64,000 nucleotides of DNA, from assembly GCA_003439945.1 (NCBI GenBank), contig QVRM01006119.1, forward strand, positions 1-64,000. The letters are read 5' to 3'. A program made the position numbers and the translations under genes. The stretch comes from Dermanyssus gallinae. Lineage: Eukaryota > Arthropoda > Arachnida > Mesostigmata > Dermanyssidae. Each line of letters opens with the position of its first letter. Position 1 is the first letter of the stretch. This document shows positions 33,211 through 44,933 of the stretch, piece after piece. The notes beneath the pieces are model-generated. The model did no database searches. It saw only the letters and a program-made list of their open reading frames with translations, and was not told where the DNA came from.

Positions 33211-34746
33211 ACCATTTTGACTATATATATATAAATTATCTATAACACTTAGCTAACCCTGCACGCTAAGGCCGCGTGATCTCTCATTGTTCAATGATTT
33301 TGAATGTAACATCAGAAGCGATTGCGTGCTGCTCTGACTTGGCTAACACTGTTGCCGTCTGGCAATGTTGTTGTTGTTGTTGGTATCTTGGGGAGGCTGG
33401 AAGAAAGCAAAGAAGGCAGTAACCTTTTTGTGGTATTCTTTTGGTGTAGCTCTGACAAGCCGTTTTTGCACAGTCGGGTAGGGTCGACCCAGCCTGGCAT
33501 ATGCTGCGGTCGATTCACAGTCGCAGCTTACGCCTGTTGCGTGCGACCATATCCTATGTTAGCAATGACCAGAAGAGAACACGGCGACGACGACGACGAC
33601 GACTCAGGTTGGCGGTGCTGGCCGTGCTGTGATACGCCGGCCGTGCCTCTCAGGCAGAATGGCTAAATTATTCACGCGCAATAACTAGCCCAGCCTAGCG
33701 CGGCGTGCACAGCGCTGCGAAGAAGCACATTAGCGAGAGCTGTGCATGAATTTGCTGAAACTGGTGCGCCCGTGATGATACTACGGGCTGCACTATTCAA
33801 CCAATGTGCAAGATTTATTGAACGAACATTTAAAGAGAAGGACGATGATGATGATGAAGAAGAAGAACACGGGGGAGAGGACAAAGGGGTGGGGGGTGGA
33901 GAGATAAAGAGAGGCGATATAAAGGGGGAGTGGAGAGAACGATATAGAACAAGACGTGCGTAAGGGTTGAGATAATCGAGTGCGTCGTCTTGGCTATCTG
34001 CGTATGTATAGCGCCCTTAACGGCAATGGTACGAAACACCCCAAACAACGTACTCATGCATAATCGTGCTGTAATTGTCGTGCCCCGTGCGTGAAGTGAA
34101 ATACGGATAGGCGACGCCCCCCCCCCCCGCCCCCCCGGTCTACCAGGAAGGACAGAGCGGAAAAGAGATTCTTAACAGCGCAACGAAGTATACTGCGTGA
34201 ATACCAGCTAGAAGCGCCAGGTGTCGATGGGGACAACGCTGTGTCACGCATGCATGTCGCGCATTGCAAGTGACACGCTTCTGTGTTATAGGCTTGTTGT
34301 CGAGAGAAGGTGGTGGTGGTGGTGAAACCTTAGTCACTCGCTCTAAAGCGTAAATTACGCGTACTTTTTGAAGCGCCCTCTTGTCGAGGCAACAGTTGTC
34401 GAAGCCGTCGTCCAACAAGTCGGCCCCCAGTTTAGACCCTCTGCTTCACCAAAGTTCGTAAATCATCGTTGGTAGACAGACGCTCGCAGATATCGCAGAT
34501 CGCTTATTCTCTCGAGCGACGCTGCTCGAAGTGCCTGGAACACATAGTTTGCCAGTAGTGGCTACAGAAAAGCTTTTCGATTTTTGTCCGTCTTTAGTAA
34601 TCAGTTTATTGGCTTCCCTGGGGAGTCTGAGTGGGGGGGGGAGGGGAGAAAGCACTTTTGCGTAAACTAATTGATATAACTGGCACTGTCGGACTCTGTC
34701 GATATGGGAATTGGTGCTGATCTGCCCACACACATATGTAGCCTTG
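33208..34746. other. GC-rich unassigned region with simple repeats
   Basis: Contains TTG repeats (33365-33380), GAC repeats (33582-33603), GAT/GAA runs (33840-33868), a C12-G-C7 run at 34117-34136 and GGT repeats (34308-34322). The ORFs are low-complexity or domainless. It resembles an unconserved promoter or UTR, but this is not shown. Confidence 0.4.
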
Positions 34747-34913
34747 ATATATATATATATATATATATATCAAGTTCTTTATAAATAAAGGAGGCAGTAG
34801 AAGTTGAATCAAACAACGAGGCAGAAAATTACACTCAACAATTTACACAGAATGTGCTTTCTATAAGCACTTTTCACAAAAGGGAATTGCAATGTATATT
34901 GCCACGAGGACTT

Positions 34914-35080
34914 CTATGCAGCATTTGGTACGATTGTCACAACGCCAAACCATAAATGTACTAAATGCAAGTACACGCATACGAAATAGTCCATTCGTGC
35001 ATCATCTTTATAGTACACAACAACTATGGGCAAAGGCACATGGATAAATATACAATCCGAGTGGGTATGTCGCTGTAAAA
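34914..35080 (-). repeat. Unknown interspersed repeat, family 4, copy 2
   Basis: Reverse complement of the block at 31425-31568 with clear divergence. It lies about 350 bases downstream (in the minus direction) of a LINE RT relic, consistent with its being the 3' end of that LINE family. Confidence 0.6.
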
Positions 35081-35419
35081 AGCAAAACAATAACAAGTCA
35101 TGCTATTTCTTCGTTACAAGCCTGATTAAGACTGTGAAATTTAAATACATTGTTTTACTTTGCGAGAGAAGAGGTAGCGACATGCGAGCGTATTTTGTCT
35201 AGACTTCAAGAATACTGGGGGCAGTGCTAAAGATGTTGCCCGCCTTACTGATGTGAGACTGGGTATAGGAATTAATGTAAACGTGATATTCGCAGACACA
35301 TTACCTCGCAAAATATTAGATGCTGATTTGGAAGCCCGCAGCGTGTATATTTTTCTACCTATAGGTTAAATCAACTGCACGTCAGATACCGAATCTCTTC
35401 GTCTGTTAGAATAACGGCT

Positions 35420-36140
35420 CTAAATGCATCATTTTATATTGTACTGGCCTTCCCAAAAAAAATTCGTCATAGCCCCAACACCACAAAAGGACACCATAAC
35501 ATAACACTGGTAAGAACACGGCTTTGCACTCCAGAAGTAGGCCTCTGTCAAATTAATTCTACAAAACGCAAATTTTACAGCATAGCATTCTGGTGCGATA
35601 ATATCAAAATAAAGATGCCACGGCATGTTTTTCCTGGAGAACGTTGTCCAAGACACCTAGCGGTCTGCGAGAGCTCAACGTTCCGTACAAGTAACAGGAT
35701 GTCAGGTAAGGTCAATAGCCTCCGAGATAAACGAACGCCTATGAAAATGGTTTTATTGGCGTTGACAACTAAGACGAAATTGTTAAAAACGCAATTTATA
35801 TTGTCAATATATGCATGTCAGTAGTACAAATCCGTATCAAAATTCCGAAGATTCGCTTTGTACAGTAGCATCGTATCATCAGCAAAAGCTATGGAAGAGC
35901 TAAGGTTTAGCACCTGGATTCTTAATGGCGTAACATTCAGAAAGATAGAAAACATAAACGGTCTAAAAACTGAGCTATGAGAGACACCGTTATCAATTGC
36001 AGCTATTGCCACGAGGACTCCATTCGCCCAGTTCATACCACTCGTCTCCGTCCTAAAAGATAAAACCCAAATCAGAAAAAAACCGACACCTTACACGCGC
36101 TACCGTAAGTGGACCAACTCGAGGTCAGTTGACCTACGCA
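35420..36140 (-). pseudogene. LINE reverse transcriptase relic (CR1/Jockey-like)
   Basis: The frame at 36036-35818 reads GVSHSSVFRPFMFSIFLN and SIAFADDTMLLYKA: motif B (normally GVPQGS, here altered) and the FADD catalytic box. Downstream, LNANKTIFIG-like and a WTTFSRKN...PECYAVKF...AFCRINL region follow in other frames. The stretch is 5'-truncated and frameshifted. The clade is guessed from the FADDT context only. Confidence 0.65.
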
Positions 36141-36199
36141 GAACCTAAACTGTTTAGGCGAAATAAAATGTTCAATACATTTATTTTTATTTCACTCAA

Positions 36200-38560
36200 A
36201 TTGAGTTTAAAATACACTTAATGAGGTTCTCCTGATAATCCTTTATCTTCTTCATGCTTCCGGCGAAAGAAGTAGTGCAACAATGTTTGCTCTAACGCTG
36301 TGCATTCCTCTGCATGGTGCTTGGAACAACTCCGCAGGCAAAACCGATAGGTGCACAACTAACACTCCTCGTGAAAGGCGGCGTTTGAGCAAACCAAATA
36401 GTGATATACATGCACTATGCAGCTGGTGGGGACTGTCATGTGCAGGACCAGACCAAAGGTGTAAGGCCTTAAACACGTCCAAGCCTGTGACTTCCCGTCT
36501 GGCCTGTTCTACTTTAGTTTACCACTTCGAAATAAAATATTTGCAAGGTACTGTACGCGGCACTTTCAGCCTTAGTCGGACTGTTTTTATAGCTGGCGGA
36601 CAGCCTAAAATTAAATACACAAAGCGGCCAAAATAGACAAACAAAGCACTCGCTTCATATATGACGAACAACACGTCTCAAGCTAATTAAGCTTGGAAAG
36701 CGTGAGGTGGTTCGACACCCTGTCAAGACCAACTCACTGCTGAAAAGCAGATAGCCTTTAGACTTTGACTATTTTCCGTAAAGAGTACTGTTTCGTTAAT
36801 ATGCACTTTAAACGTCGTTCCTGTGCAATGGACCTGAAGGCTGAAGGTAATTAACAAACTCCAATGGTTGGCCGCAGTAGCCGTCTCTCGCAGCCAAACG
36901 ATCTCCACGTCTGAATTTCATGGCTGTGGTCTTCCTGGTATTTATCTACAAATCCTTTGAGACAAAGTCCTATACCATAGAATGATTGCATTTAATGGCA
37001 CCTATGTGTAAGACACACGATCACCGGCATACCTTATCGCCACAGCTTTTGGTACTCCTGTCTCACGTAACCGACAAGGTTACGTCGGACAACAGCAAGA
37101 AAAAGTGTAAACGAGACGCAGCTTTGCGGTCCTCCTTGCGGAGTTTCTACATTTTGCTTAGCCTCCAATACATTACGCTCACCGTGTACTAGCAAGGTGT
37201 CCTCATCAAGGAAACATGCTATTACACGTAGGAGAGAGTCACCCAGTCCTGCTCGTTGAAAGGCTTCAAACAACAGATGACGAAATGTTGTCAAAGGCCT
37301 TTTTTGCAATCAGTAAAGACTGCATACAGATGATTTCTGGGTTATGCCACTGCTCGCTCAATTTCTGACTGGAGAACATGGGTTACATCACGGGTTTCTC
37401 GGCCTCTCCTAAGGCCGAATTGCTCGGATTGGAGGGTTGTCGAGCAGCCAATTTGCAGAAAGTCTTCTTCAATGTATGCTCTGACGTTACTCTACAATAG
37501 ACATTTGGACCTTGTTTGTCATCACCACGCCTACGGTTAAACATAGGAGAAAGCCTGGTGACATGTCAGACTTTAGACATGCGCCCCCTTTTTATAATAT
37601 TCCTAAAAAAATCCCAAAGAGTTTCCGCCAAGAGATGGAATGACCGGATCCCATGCTCTTAATAGACCTAATCGAGCCGTGAGCTCTTTCACTTTGGGAG
37701 TGTACAATTGGGGATTCGGCCGCAATGTCATGATTGAAATAAACACCAATTAGGGGAATCTGTACCTGTCCGTCGCTGAGCGGGTGAGGTGGCACGATAT
37801 AAGCTGAGGACTCTTCCTTCCGCCACGCGCATTTCATTTTTTTGTTCATAGTCAGTGATGGCGATCTCGTGGTTGGCGTAGGAGCCCAAACACTTCACTG
37901 TGAATGAGGTAGCAGGCCCGTAAAAACTACGGACGTAATCTTTACTGCCATAACCTTTTCCACTTCTCTGCACTTCTCATCGTCTTCCTCAGCAGGTCAC
38001 CAGCCGTATTCATGTTAGGGCTAACCAATGACCGCCTATAGCTCTGTTCCATCCGTCTCATTGCAGGCAAACGCGGCGAGTTGGGTCACTCTCGCCAAAT
38101 ACCGGGAACATCGAAAACGGTTGGTGTTTTCGGGCCACCTCATTGAGAACATTGGAGCTTTTAACTTCACGGTTGACAAGGTTATGAAACAGCAGATCGA
38201 TGGTGCTGTTGTCATTGTGATTTAAATACGCGCGTCAGCACATCTTAGACCAATATTTTCTATCGTCTCAAACAACACCAATTCTGCCACAGAAATCACC
38301 GCCGACCATAGTTGGCATAGTCAGGTTTAATTCTGAAAGTCCAAAACTTACCGTCTTGGTAATCTGCGCGGCATCAGATGTGGGTGGGAAATAGAACACG
38401 GTGACGTTTACTCTCCAGGCGGAGAGCACCACGCAGTATTCATCTTTCCTGACGCATCGCAGTGCTGAAGGCGTTCATGCAGGTAGGTGGATAACCCGCC
38501 CACAAGTCTTCCCCGACTTTCCGGTTGTCGTCCACGGGAGCAAATAAAATTATACATTCA
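36200..38560 (-). pseudogene. APE-type LINE relic: endonuclease and RT pieces
   Basis: The endonuclease pieces are at about 38500-38120: WRVNVTVFYFPP, then MVGGDFCGRIG (the usual GGDFN with Asn changed to Cys), then NSTIDLLFHNLV. The RT pieces are at about 37420-37040: FGLRRGRETRDVTHVLQSEI, AVFTDCKKG and the frame AFQRAGLGDSLLRVIACFL followed by ETPQGGPQSCV (motif B). The YADD box was not found. Stops and frameshifts are common throughout. The right (5') end fades next to TATA runs at 38570; the left end is unclear. Confidence 0.65.
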
Positions 38561-38637
38561 ATAGTCCGTGTATATATATTTCTTCTGTGACCGACTGGTC
38601 AATATATCTGTTACTGAGAAATACAACAGACATTTAT

Positions 38638-38760
<123 letters not shown>

Positions 38761-38904
38761 TAATGGTACCGTCTTACCCGGGCGGCGAATCTACTCAAAT
38801 TTAGTAATTCCTCCGTGAGCTTCCAATTTACATCATTACACTATTTCAACAATTGTAATAATTAAGGACATTTTACAGAAAAGGCTCTTGCCCGTGTCTG
38901 CCCA

Positions 38905-38905
38905 T

Positions 38906-38932
<27 letters not shown>
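38905..38932. repeat. (TA)n microsatellite
   Basis: Pure TA run; the flanks carry no recognised element. Confidence 0.9.
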
Positions 38933-38936
<4 letters not shown>

Positions 38937-39575
38937 GCAAAACATATAGGTTGCTTTTCTTAGGGCACATGCCAACCTCGACCAGTCAGCGCGTTTGTAG
39001 AGCGAAGCGGTGCAGCTACTATCATTACAATTATTTGGTTGATTCCGCAAATGCTTATTCAGTCCTTATTCACGGCACTCTGAGGTTACTTCTCCGACAA
39101 CGTTATTCGCCTAAAATTCCATGCATATTTAACATTGCCAAACGAGTCTCCGAGCAGTGTACGTATGTGCAGGTTAAAACCTCTATCTGTCTCCTGCCAA
39201 CCTCTTTGCTCTTGTAGGCAGTCTACGACCGCAAGTTCGCGCCTGCACTCGTGATAAGGAGACCGTACAGAACCACTGAAAAACCCCCGGAGGGGCTAAG
39301 CTGGACGGGGGGCAACAGAGAGACAACAGAGAGCTAGCGGCCGTATGCAGCGCAGATATTTTCAGAGAAATTACAACCAAGGCAACCGGCGCTACAGTTC
39401 AACGTGTTGCCCCTCGAGACCTCTCAAACCTAGACAGGCTTTATTAAGGAGCACGACAACTACCTGGAGCGATGGAGTCATGGCGAATTATGCTCAAGAT
39501 GTGTTTTTTGCGGCCATGGCTTATTAAGCTGTTTCTGATGTTTCATATGGTGATTCGAATTGCCGACGTGTGGTA

Positions 39576-39578
<3 letters not shown>
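38933..39578. other. Unassigned sequence
   Basis: Short domainless ORFs only. Confidence 0.35.
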
Positions 39579-39613
<35 letters not shown>

Positions 39614-39645
39614 CAATTTAAATGATTCATTTATCAATTCGTATT

Positions 39646-39684
<39 letters not shown>
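39579..39684. repeat. Paired (TA)n tracts around a 38-bp spacer
   Basis: TA runs at 39579-39610 and 39649-39684 surround a short AT-rich spacer. It may be the empty or deleted site of a TA-targeting transposon. Confidence 0.8.
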
Positions 39685-39688
<4 letters not shown>

Positions 39689-39689
39689 A

Positions 39690-40937
39690 CGCGTGCCCTG
39701 CAAAACGACTCACCATATCACGGTACGGCATTTAGCGGCAGACAAATGCTGGGTCAATACTCAAAGCGACGCTACTTTTCTGTTTCGGTAAGCCCAACGC
39801 ATCAGTTTTAACTGAGATAGACATTTCATTGAGCTACATACATTGACAATTTTGGGTATTGCTATCATCACCTTTAGTCAAAGCATACGTTCAAGCAACA
39901 ATCGTAGCAATTCACTTACAACCCAAGCATAGGTGACCTTTGAACGATCCAGCAGCAGCAGCAGCAGTAGACCCACGCAACGTCGACAGTTGGTGATGTG
40001 GTTAGACGACCTGTTACAGATGCGTCTGTTTATGGCAGAGGAAATCCGCTTGTGATTATCGGCAATGTCTGTATGTATGAACGGTTGTATGGATATGTGC
40101 ACGTATTCTTGTTGCACTTGTTGGCGAAGCGCACGCGCGGAGTCGCAAGTCTGGCAATGGTTACGCCTTCCTCCTTCTTCACCTGCCTTTGTCCGTGCGG
40201 GTCCGCTATGTCTCGTCGTTGGAGAAGTTTCTTTTGCGCTTAGCCTGCCTGCCCGTTGTCGTCGTCGTCGTCCCAGAATGCGGTTTCTTTCGGCAAATTG
40301 TACGGTGAAGTCTACGTAGTCTCTACGTAGCTTTGGCATTTATTTGCGTTCGAGCTCTTCTGCTGCTTTCGTGTTCACTCGTCTTCTCTCTCTCTCTCCC
40401 TCTCCCGCATCACCCCATCTCTCTCCATATTGCTCCCCCGCGCACGCTACTTACCTGGCTGCGAGGCGTCCTCCGTCTATTCGACCCTGCCCCTACTACG
40501 ACTACTACTTCTGCTGCGGCTGCTACTGCTACTACTACTGTGCGCTTTCCATCTATTCGAACGCCTCCTTTGTTAATGCCCCTCCACCCCCCACCGTGTT
40601 TCTTCAAAGATTCCTTCAGTGTCCAGCCGATTTGTTTGGGCGGTCGGCCGGCGCGCGCCCGCCCGCCGGCCAACGAAGTGATTTGCATGAAAAGTTTACT
40701 AGACAATATAATTGCGTAAAAGAGCAGGAGCGGGAGCCGAAGCGAGCGGGCCGGCCGGCCGGCCGAGAACAAGACGTTCGCCTTAGAGTAACGATGTACG
40801 ACGAGCTGCTTCGTTTAAACGCTCGAACGCTTGAAGCATTAGCAATAAACACACAAGCGCATTCTCGAACGCACACCTAATCAGACGCCGTATCAAAGAA
40901 GTTTACCACTCGTGAAATTAACCATATAGCTATTCTG
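39690..40937. other. GC-rich unassigned region
   Basis: Holds AGC repeats (39949-39966), GTC repeats (40257-40272), CT-rich runs (40383-40405), CTA repeats (40494-40540) and CCGG-rich stretches (40644-40670 and 40747-40763). The overlapping ORFs on both strands are low complexity. It may be a CpG-rich promoter or 5' UTR; there is no direct support. Confidence 0.4.
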
Positions 40938-40959
40938 CTATATATATATATATATATAT

Positions 40960-41001
<42 letters not shown>

Positions 41002-41021
41002 GTATATGTATATATATATAC

Positions 41022-41061
<40 letters not shown>
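40938..41061. repeat. (TA)n microsatellite, interrupted
   Basis: Long TA tract with TG and TTTA interruptions. Confidence 0.95.
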
Positions 41062-41063
<2 letters not shown>

Positions 41064-41069
41064 CTTATG

Positions 41070-41150
41070 TTTCATCAGAAGAACATATAACGCCGACCAG
41101 AAGATGCGACATATCGCTTACAGGAAGAGAATTCACAAATTATTACAATA
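41070..41150 (+). mobile_element. MITE family 2 fragment
   Basis: GACCAGAAGATGCGACAT and the following GGAAGAGAATTCACAAA match the interior of MITE family 2 at about 32490-32530. It lies between (TA)n and the LINE 3' end. Confidence 0.5.
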
Positions 41151-41159
41151 TATAATTTA

Positions 41160-44051
41160 TTCTTTCATATATACATGTGAATGTTTAAATCCACGGTGCC
41201 GATGGTTCACTCCTCATCTATCACTCGTGTTCGAGTGGGAGTCTTGCCCGACCCCTGACGCGAAAACGCGGATTCATCCAGTCTTTCATAGTTCCGAGCA
41301 CCGAAATCGCGTTGCCTCTCTGAATCTCTAGGGAAAGCCGTTGGCAGAAGAAAGTGCCCGCCCTCTTGTCCATCGTAGCCTGCTGTAAAGCGTCGCCAAC
41401 CTGGGAAATTAGCGTCGTTGTGAGGGGCCTAGGGCCACCCAGCGTCTCGAATACAAAGGGTGAAAAGTGGTACGCCCGGCCTAAGTTCGCATACTTTCTT
41501 ATCTTTGATGTCTCGGCGCGGGAAGCGGCAGTTCCTGGGCGAGAAGCGCCGGGACCAACAAGGGAGGGGGTCAGAGAGTCGGTCACCGTCGCATCCCACA
41601 ACAGGGAACAACCCTTGTAGAAAGGTATCAAAGTCGGGCCGCTTGCCATCGTCTCTAGAAAGACCAGGCGGTTTCAGGACGCAAGGGATTCCGGCGTTTC
41701 GCACCGACCTTGCAAGAATGTCATTCAGAGCGGTGTGACGTGGTCGCCGGCCCGCCGAGTGAGCGCAGGACAGGCCGTGTCTGGCCAGGTGTCCGACAGG
41801 CTCGCCACAAGTGCATCTGTGTGGCTCTACCAAATCGGCTCCCAGTCTCAGGCCAACGCAGATCCGGGTGGATTGGTCGTCAAGGGTACCCAATGAGTCA
41901 GCGGGGAGTGCGTGTAGCCAGTCGCTCGCTCCTGGGCGAGCGACGGCAAGGAGGCGCGCTCTATCTTGGTCGTCACCGCATTCTGCAAGCAACTCAGTAA
42001 GCGACGATTCGTGAACCTTCTCGGCCCAGGCCCTCTGGCAGGCAAGTTTATTCATATCAGGCGGTGAAGCTTGGGGTCCAGCCGCTATAGCGTCGCGAGT
42101 TGCCTCAAACAATGCCCAAGCCCCCGGCGGGAGCAGGCGTTGGACATGACCCGACGTAGCGTGCATCGAGGCGGCCACGGCAGGGCCTCCCAAGGAGCGG
42201 GCCGAGGGAAGACCAAGACCGCCCATGGAGGTGGGAGAGCCGCCTGGCGCACCTCTCGTGGTCGTAAGTTCAGACCCAAAACCGTCTCGAGGGCCTCCAC
42301 CACCTGGTCGTCGAATGGTTGGAGAAGCTCGTTGAATGTACCCGAACAGTCCATGGATCGTATGATATGTACGATGCGACGCGCGGAGAACGACGAGCGG
42401 AGTAGGTAAAGCCCTTGGTGGGCTCCGACCAGACGCAGGCGTTTTTGCATCGCCCACAATCTGTCCATCATGGGGTCGAGTAGACTCGACAGTGCAGATG
42501 GTAGATGCGATGCGCCAAGGAGCGTAACTTCGTGTTCAGACACGACTCTACACCCCGGTAGTAACGCAAGTAAGGCACTCAATGTGGGGTCGTCCGGGTC
42601 TGTCCCCGGCGCGAACACCTCGCATTTGGCCGTGTTTAACACCAGGCCACTGACTGTCTCAAAGGCAAGAACTCTGCGTTCTTCCTCGAGTAAGCCCTCC
42701 ATCGGTCCACCGAGTGTGCCATCTTCGAGGTACCAGGCGTTGAAAGGCACTTGTATTGAGTCGACCAGCTCACGTATACCCAGGCTGAATAGAGCCGGCC
42801 CCAAGGGGTCTCCCTGCTGTATACCCGATGCCGAGGACAACGTGTGGGGCCCAAACAACAGGACGGATGACTCTCTGTATGCGTGATTCACTAAGTTGAA
42901 GATTTACGGTACTGCATCACGAACTGCACGAAGTATATGATTCCTTCGAATAGTATTAAATGCATTGCAAAGATCTAACTTCAAGAGTGCCGTTCGGGGC
43001 AGGATTGATTGGACGAACGCTCTTGCTGCATTTACAGCTGCCTCCGCCCCGCCTGCTAAGCCAAAACCCAACTGGTGCGGGCCAAGCTGCTTCATGATAA
43101 GATCTTTGGCCTCACGACGGGCTATTTTTGCAGCAACCCTCCGTATCGCGATCGGGCGAATCGATGAGTCTTTTTTGTGGAGTGCGAATAGCTTGGCGCC
43201 GAATATAATCTCCCTGACCTCAGTCGCCAGTGTACCCCATCTCAAGACGTCCACCACTCTGGCAAGTGCTTCGGCCAGTCTCCTTGCCACCGGTCCAAGC
43301 ACGGGTGCAAGAAGGTCCTTCAGATGACGCGGACGCAAAGCGTCAGGACCGGCGGACGAACTGGCCGGAAAGCTGGCAACAGCTCCCAACACATCATCGA
43401 CTGAAGAGTGACGCTGCGTCATAGAGTCAGGAGGGTCCGGAAAAACCGAGTCCGATGGAGCAGGTGGGTGCTTGGCGGCAAGGCCAGGACTTCGTCTCCC
43501 GAAACAAACGAGTCCGTAGAGCATAGTAAGCGGGCCGCCCCGGAAACGTCTCTTTCGGACAGTTTAGACGAAACGCGGCGTGCCGAGTCCTCAGGGGAGT
43601 TGCACGCATCTGATGTGACTCTTTTAACACCACGTACGCGAAATTCGAACCGCCAGCCATCGCGGAACGCACGGAGGTTCGATCGAACAGTCGCTGCCAA
43701 AGAGGTGGACGACGAAGTGCGAGGTGGCAGTTGAAGGACCATGTAAGCGAATGACAAGAGCGACTCCCACGAGGGGACGTCATATAGGGCGAGTCGCATA
43801 GGGACTCGGCAACCAAAGGCCTCACAGCCCGGGGGACGACACGCATTACCCTAGATTGTTGCGACGCAAGTATGAGCCTGTCGACCAGAGACTCTCTAGG
43901 CTGTGACGGGAGTGCTGGCGTGGAGGAAGCAGTCGAAGGCGAATCGGGAGTTGTAGACGTGGGACGACATCTAGCTTGGTGAATAGGGAGACCGCGGCGA
44001 GTAAAGTCCCGGCCGCATCTGGGGCAAGTGACCCTTACGGGAGGGTTGCTT
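41160..44051 (-). mobile_element. RLE LINE copy A (5'-truncated), next to (TA)n
   Basis: In the sense direction it starts exactly at (TA)n (44052) inside the ORF2 zinc finger ([17 protein letters not shown]), continues through RT and RLE, and ends just after the stop codon at 41221 with AATAAATTATATA. The ORF1 of its relative at 21-4445 is absent. Its right-hand 2.6 kb was later copied in the tandem duplication (copy B). Confidence 0.85.
41221..44045 (-). pseudogene. LINE copy A ORF2: zinc finger, RT, RLE (broken)
   Basis: A zinc finger of CX2C...HX4C form lies at about 44020-43960. RT includes SAGPDALRPRHLK, KLDLCNAFNTIRR (motif A), GIQQGDPLGPALFS (motif B) and the catalytic box YLED at 42732-42721, where the first catalytic Asp of YxDD has become Glu. 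The thumb SMGGLGLPSA is at about 42230. RLE has HRCTCGEPVGHLARHGLSC, KRPD and WDATVTD. Disruptions are a stop at 42906-42904 and frameshifts near 43.5, 42.2 and 41.6 kb. The same YLED is in copy B, so it predates the duplication. Confidence 0.85.
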
Positions 44052-44090
<39 letters not shown>

Positions 44091-44136
44091 CTATATATAT
44101 GCAGGGTCATTCAGGGAGTATTGTATATATATATAC
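44052..44136. repeat. (TA)n with a solo 23-bp MITE end
   Basis: TA tract at the LINE 5' junction (44052-44100), then CAGGGTCATTCAGGGAGTA (44102-44124), more TA, and the same sequence again as the start of the full MITE. The short piece looks like a leftover transposon tip. Confidence 0.8.
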
Positions 44137-44933
44137 AGGGTCATTCAGGGAGTATTGTACTTTTTTCGAGGCTTGATAGAGCTCGGCAAGAAAATAATTT
44201 TTCCCGATGTAGGGAGGACGCGGAAACGTCTTGTTTAGGAGAGAGAGTGAAGTTTATAAAAGTAGTTATTCAACTTTTTTTCTCCTACATAGTTGTGCGA
44301 AATCTACGTTTGCGGGAGAACCAGTCAACGCATGAAGGAACCGATTACACCGGCGTGTTCTGCACAACGAAAGACACTTCACTAGCTTGCGTAGCAAAGA
44401 GCGGATACCCAGATTAAGAAAAGTCATGAAAAGTCGATATTTTACGTTAACGCTTTTTCATGAAAAATCGCAAATTTTTTTCATTGCGGCCAAAAATGTT
44501 CGTCCAAAAGACCACTCGCTCGCAATAGCAAATTTAATGCCCAGCATTTTCGTACCAAGGTGATGCTGCTGCGTTACGTAGTTGTCAAGTAACTAAGCGT
44601 TTTCGACAGTCATAGTTGTTTCACGTTCAGAACCGTAAACATTTGCCAAGACGTTTCCGCTCTCTCCTTCCACTAGGAAAAATTATTCTCTTGCCGAGTT
44701 CTACCAAACCTCAAAATATGTACCTAACTTTCTCATACGCCTTATGCAAATATGCATGCCTTCGCTTTTGATATGGCTATCAAAAAAGCTTAGTGACTTG
44801 ACAACTACGTAACGCAGCATCATCACTTTGGTACAAAAGTGGTGGGCATTAAATTTGCTATTGCGTGAGAGTTGTCTTTTGGACATACATTTTTGGTCGT
44901 AATGGAAACATTTTACGATTTTTTTACAAAAAA
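44137..44933. mobile_element. Foldback MITE family 1, copy c (cut by duplication)
   Basis: Begins CAGGGTCATTCAGGGAGTATTG. The arm with AGCAAATTTAATGCCCA recurs inverted (GGGCATTAAATTTGC) near 44850. The right end is missing because the sequence jumps into LINE copy B at 44934. Confidence 0.85.

Noticed and set aside
41460..43327. Plus-strand ORFs opposite the RLE LINE
   Set aside because: They are antisense shadows of the LINE coding sequence; domains are found only on the minus strand.
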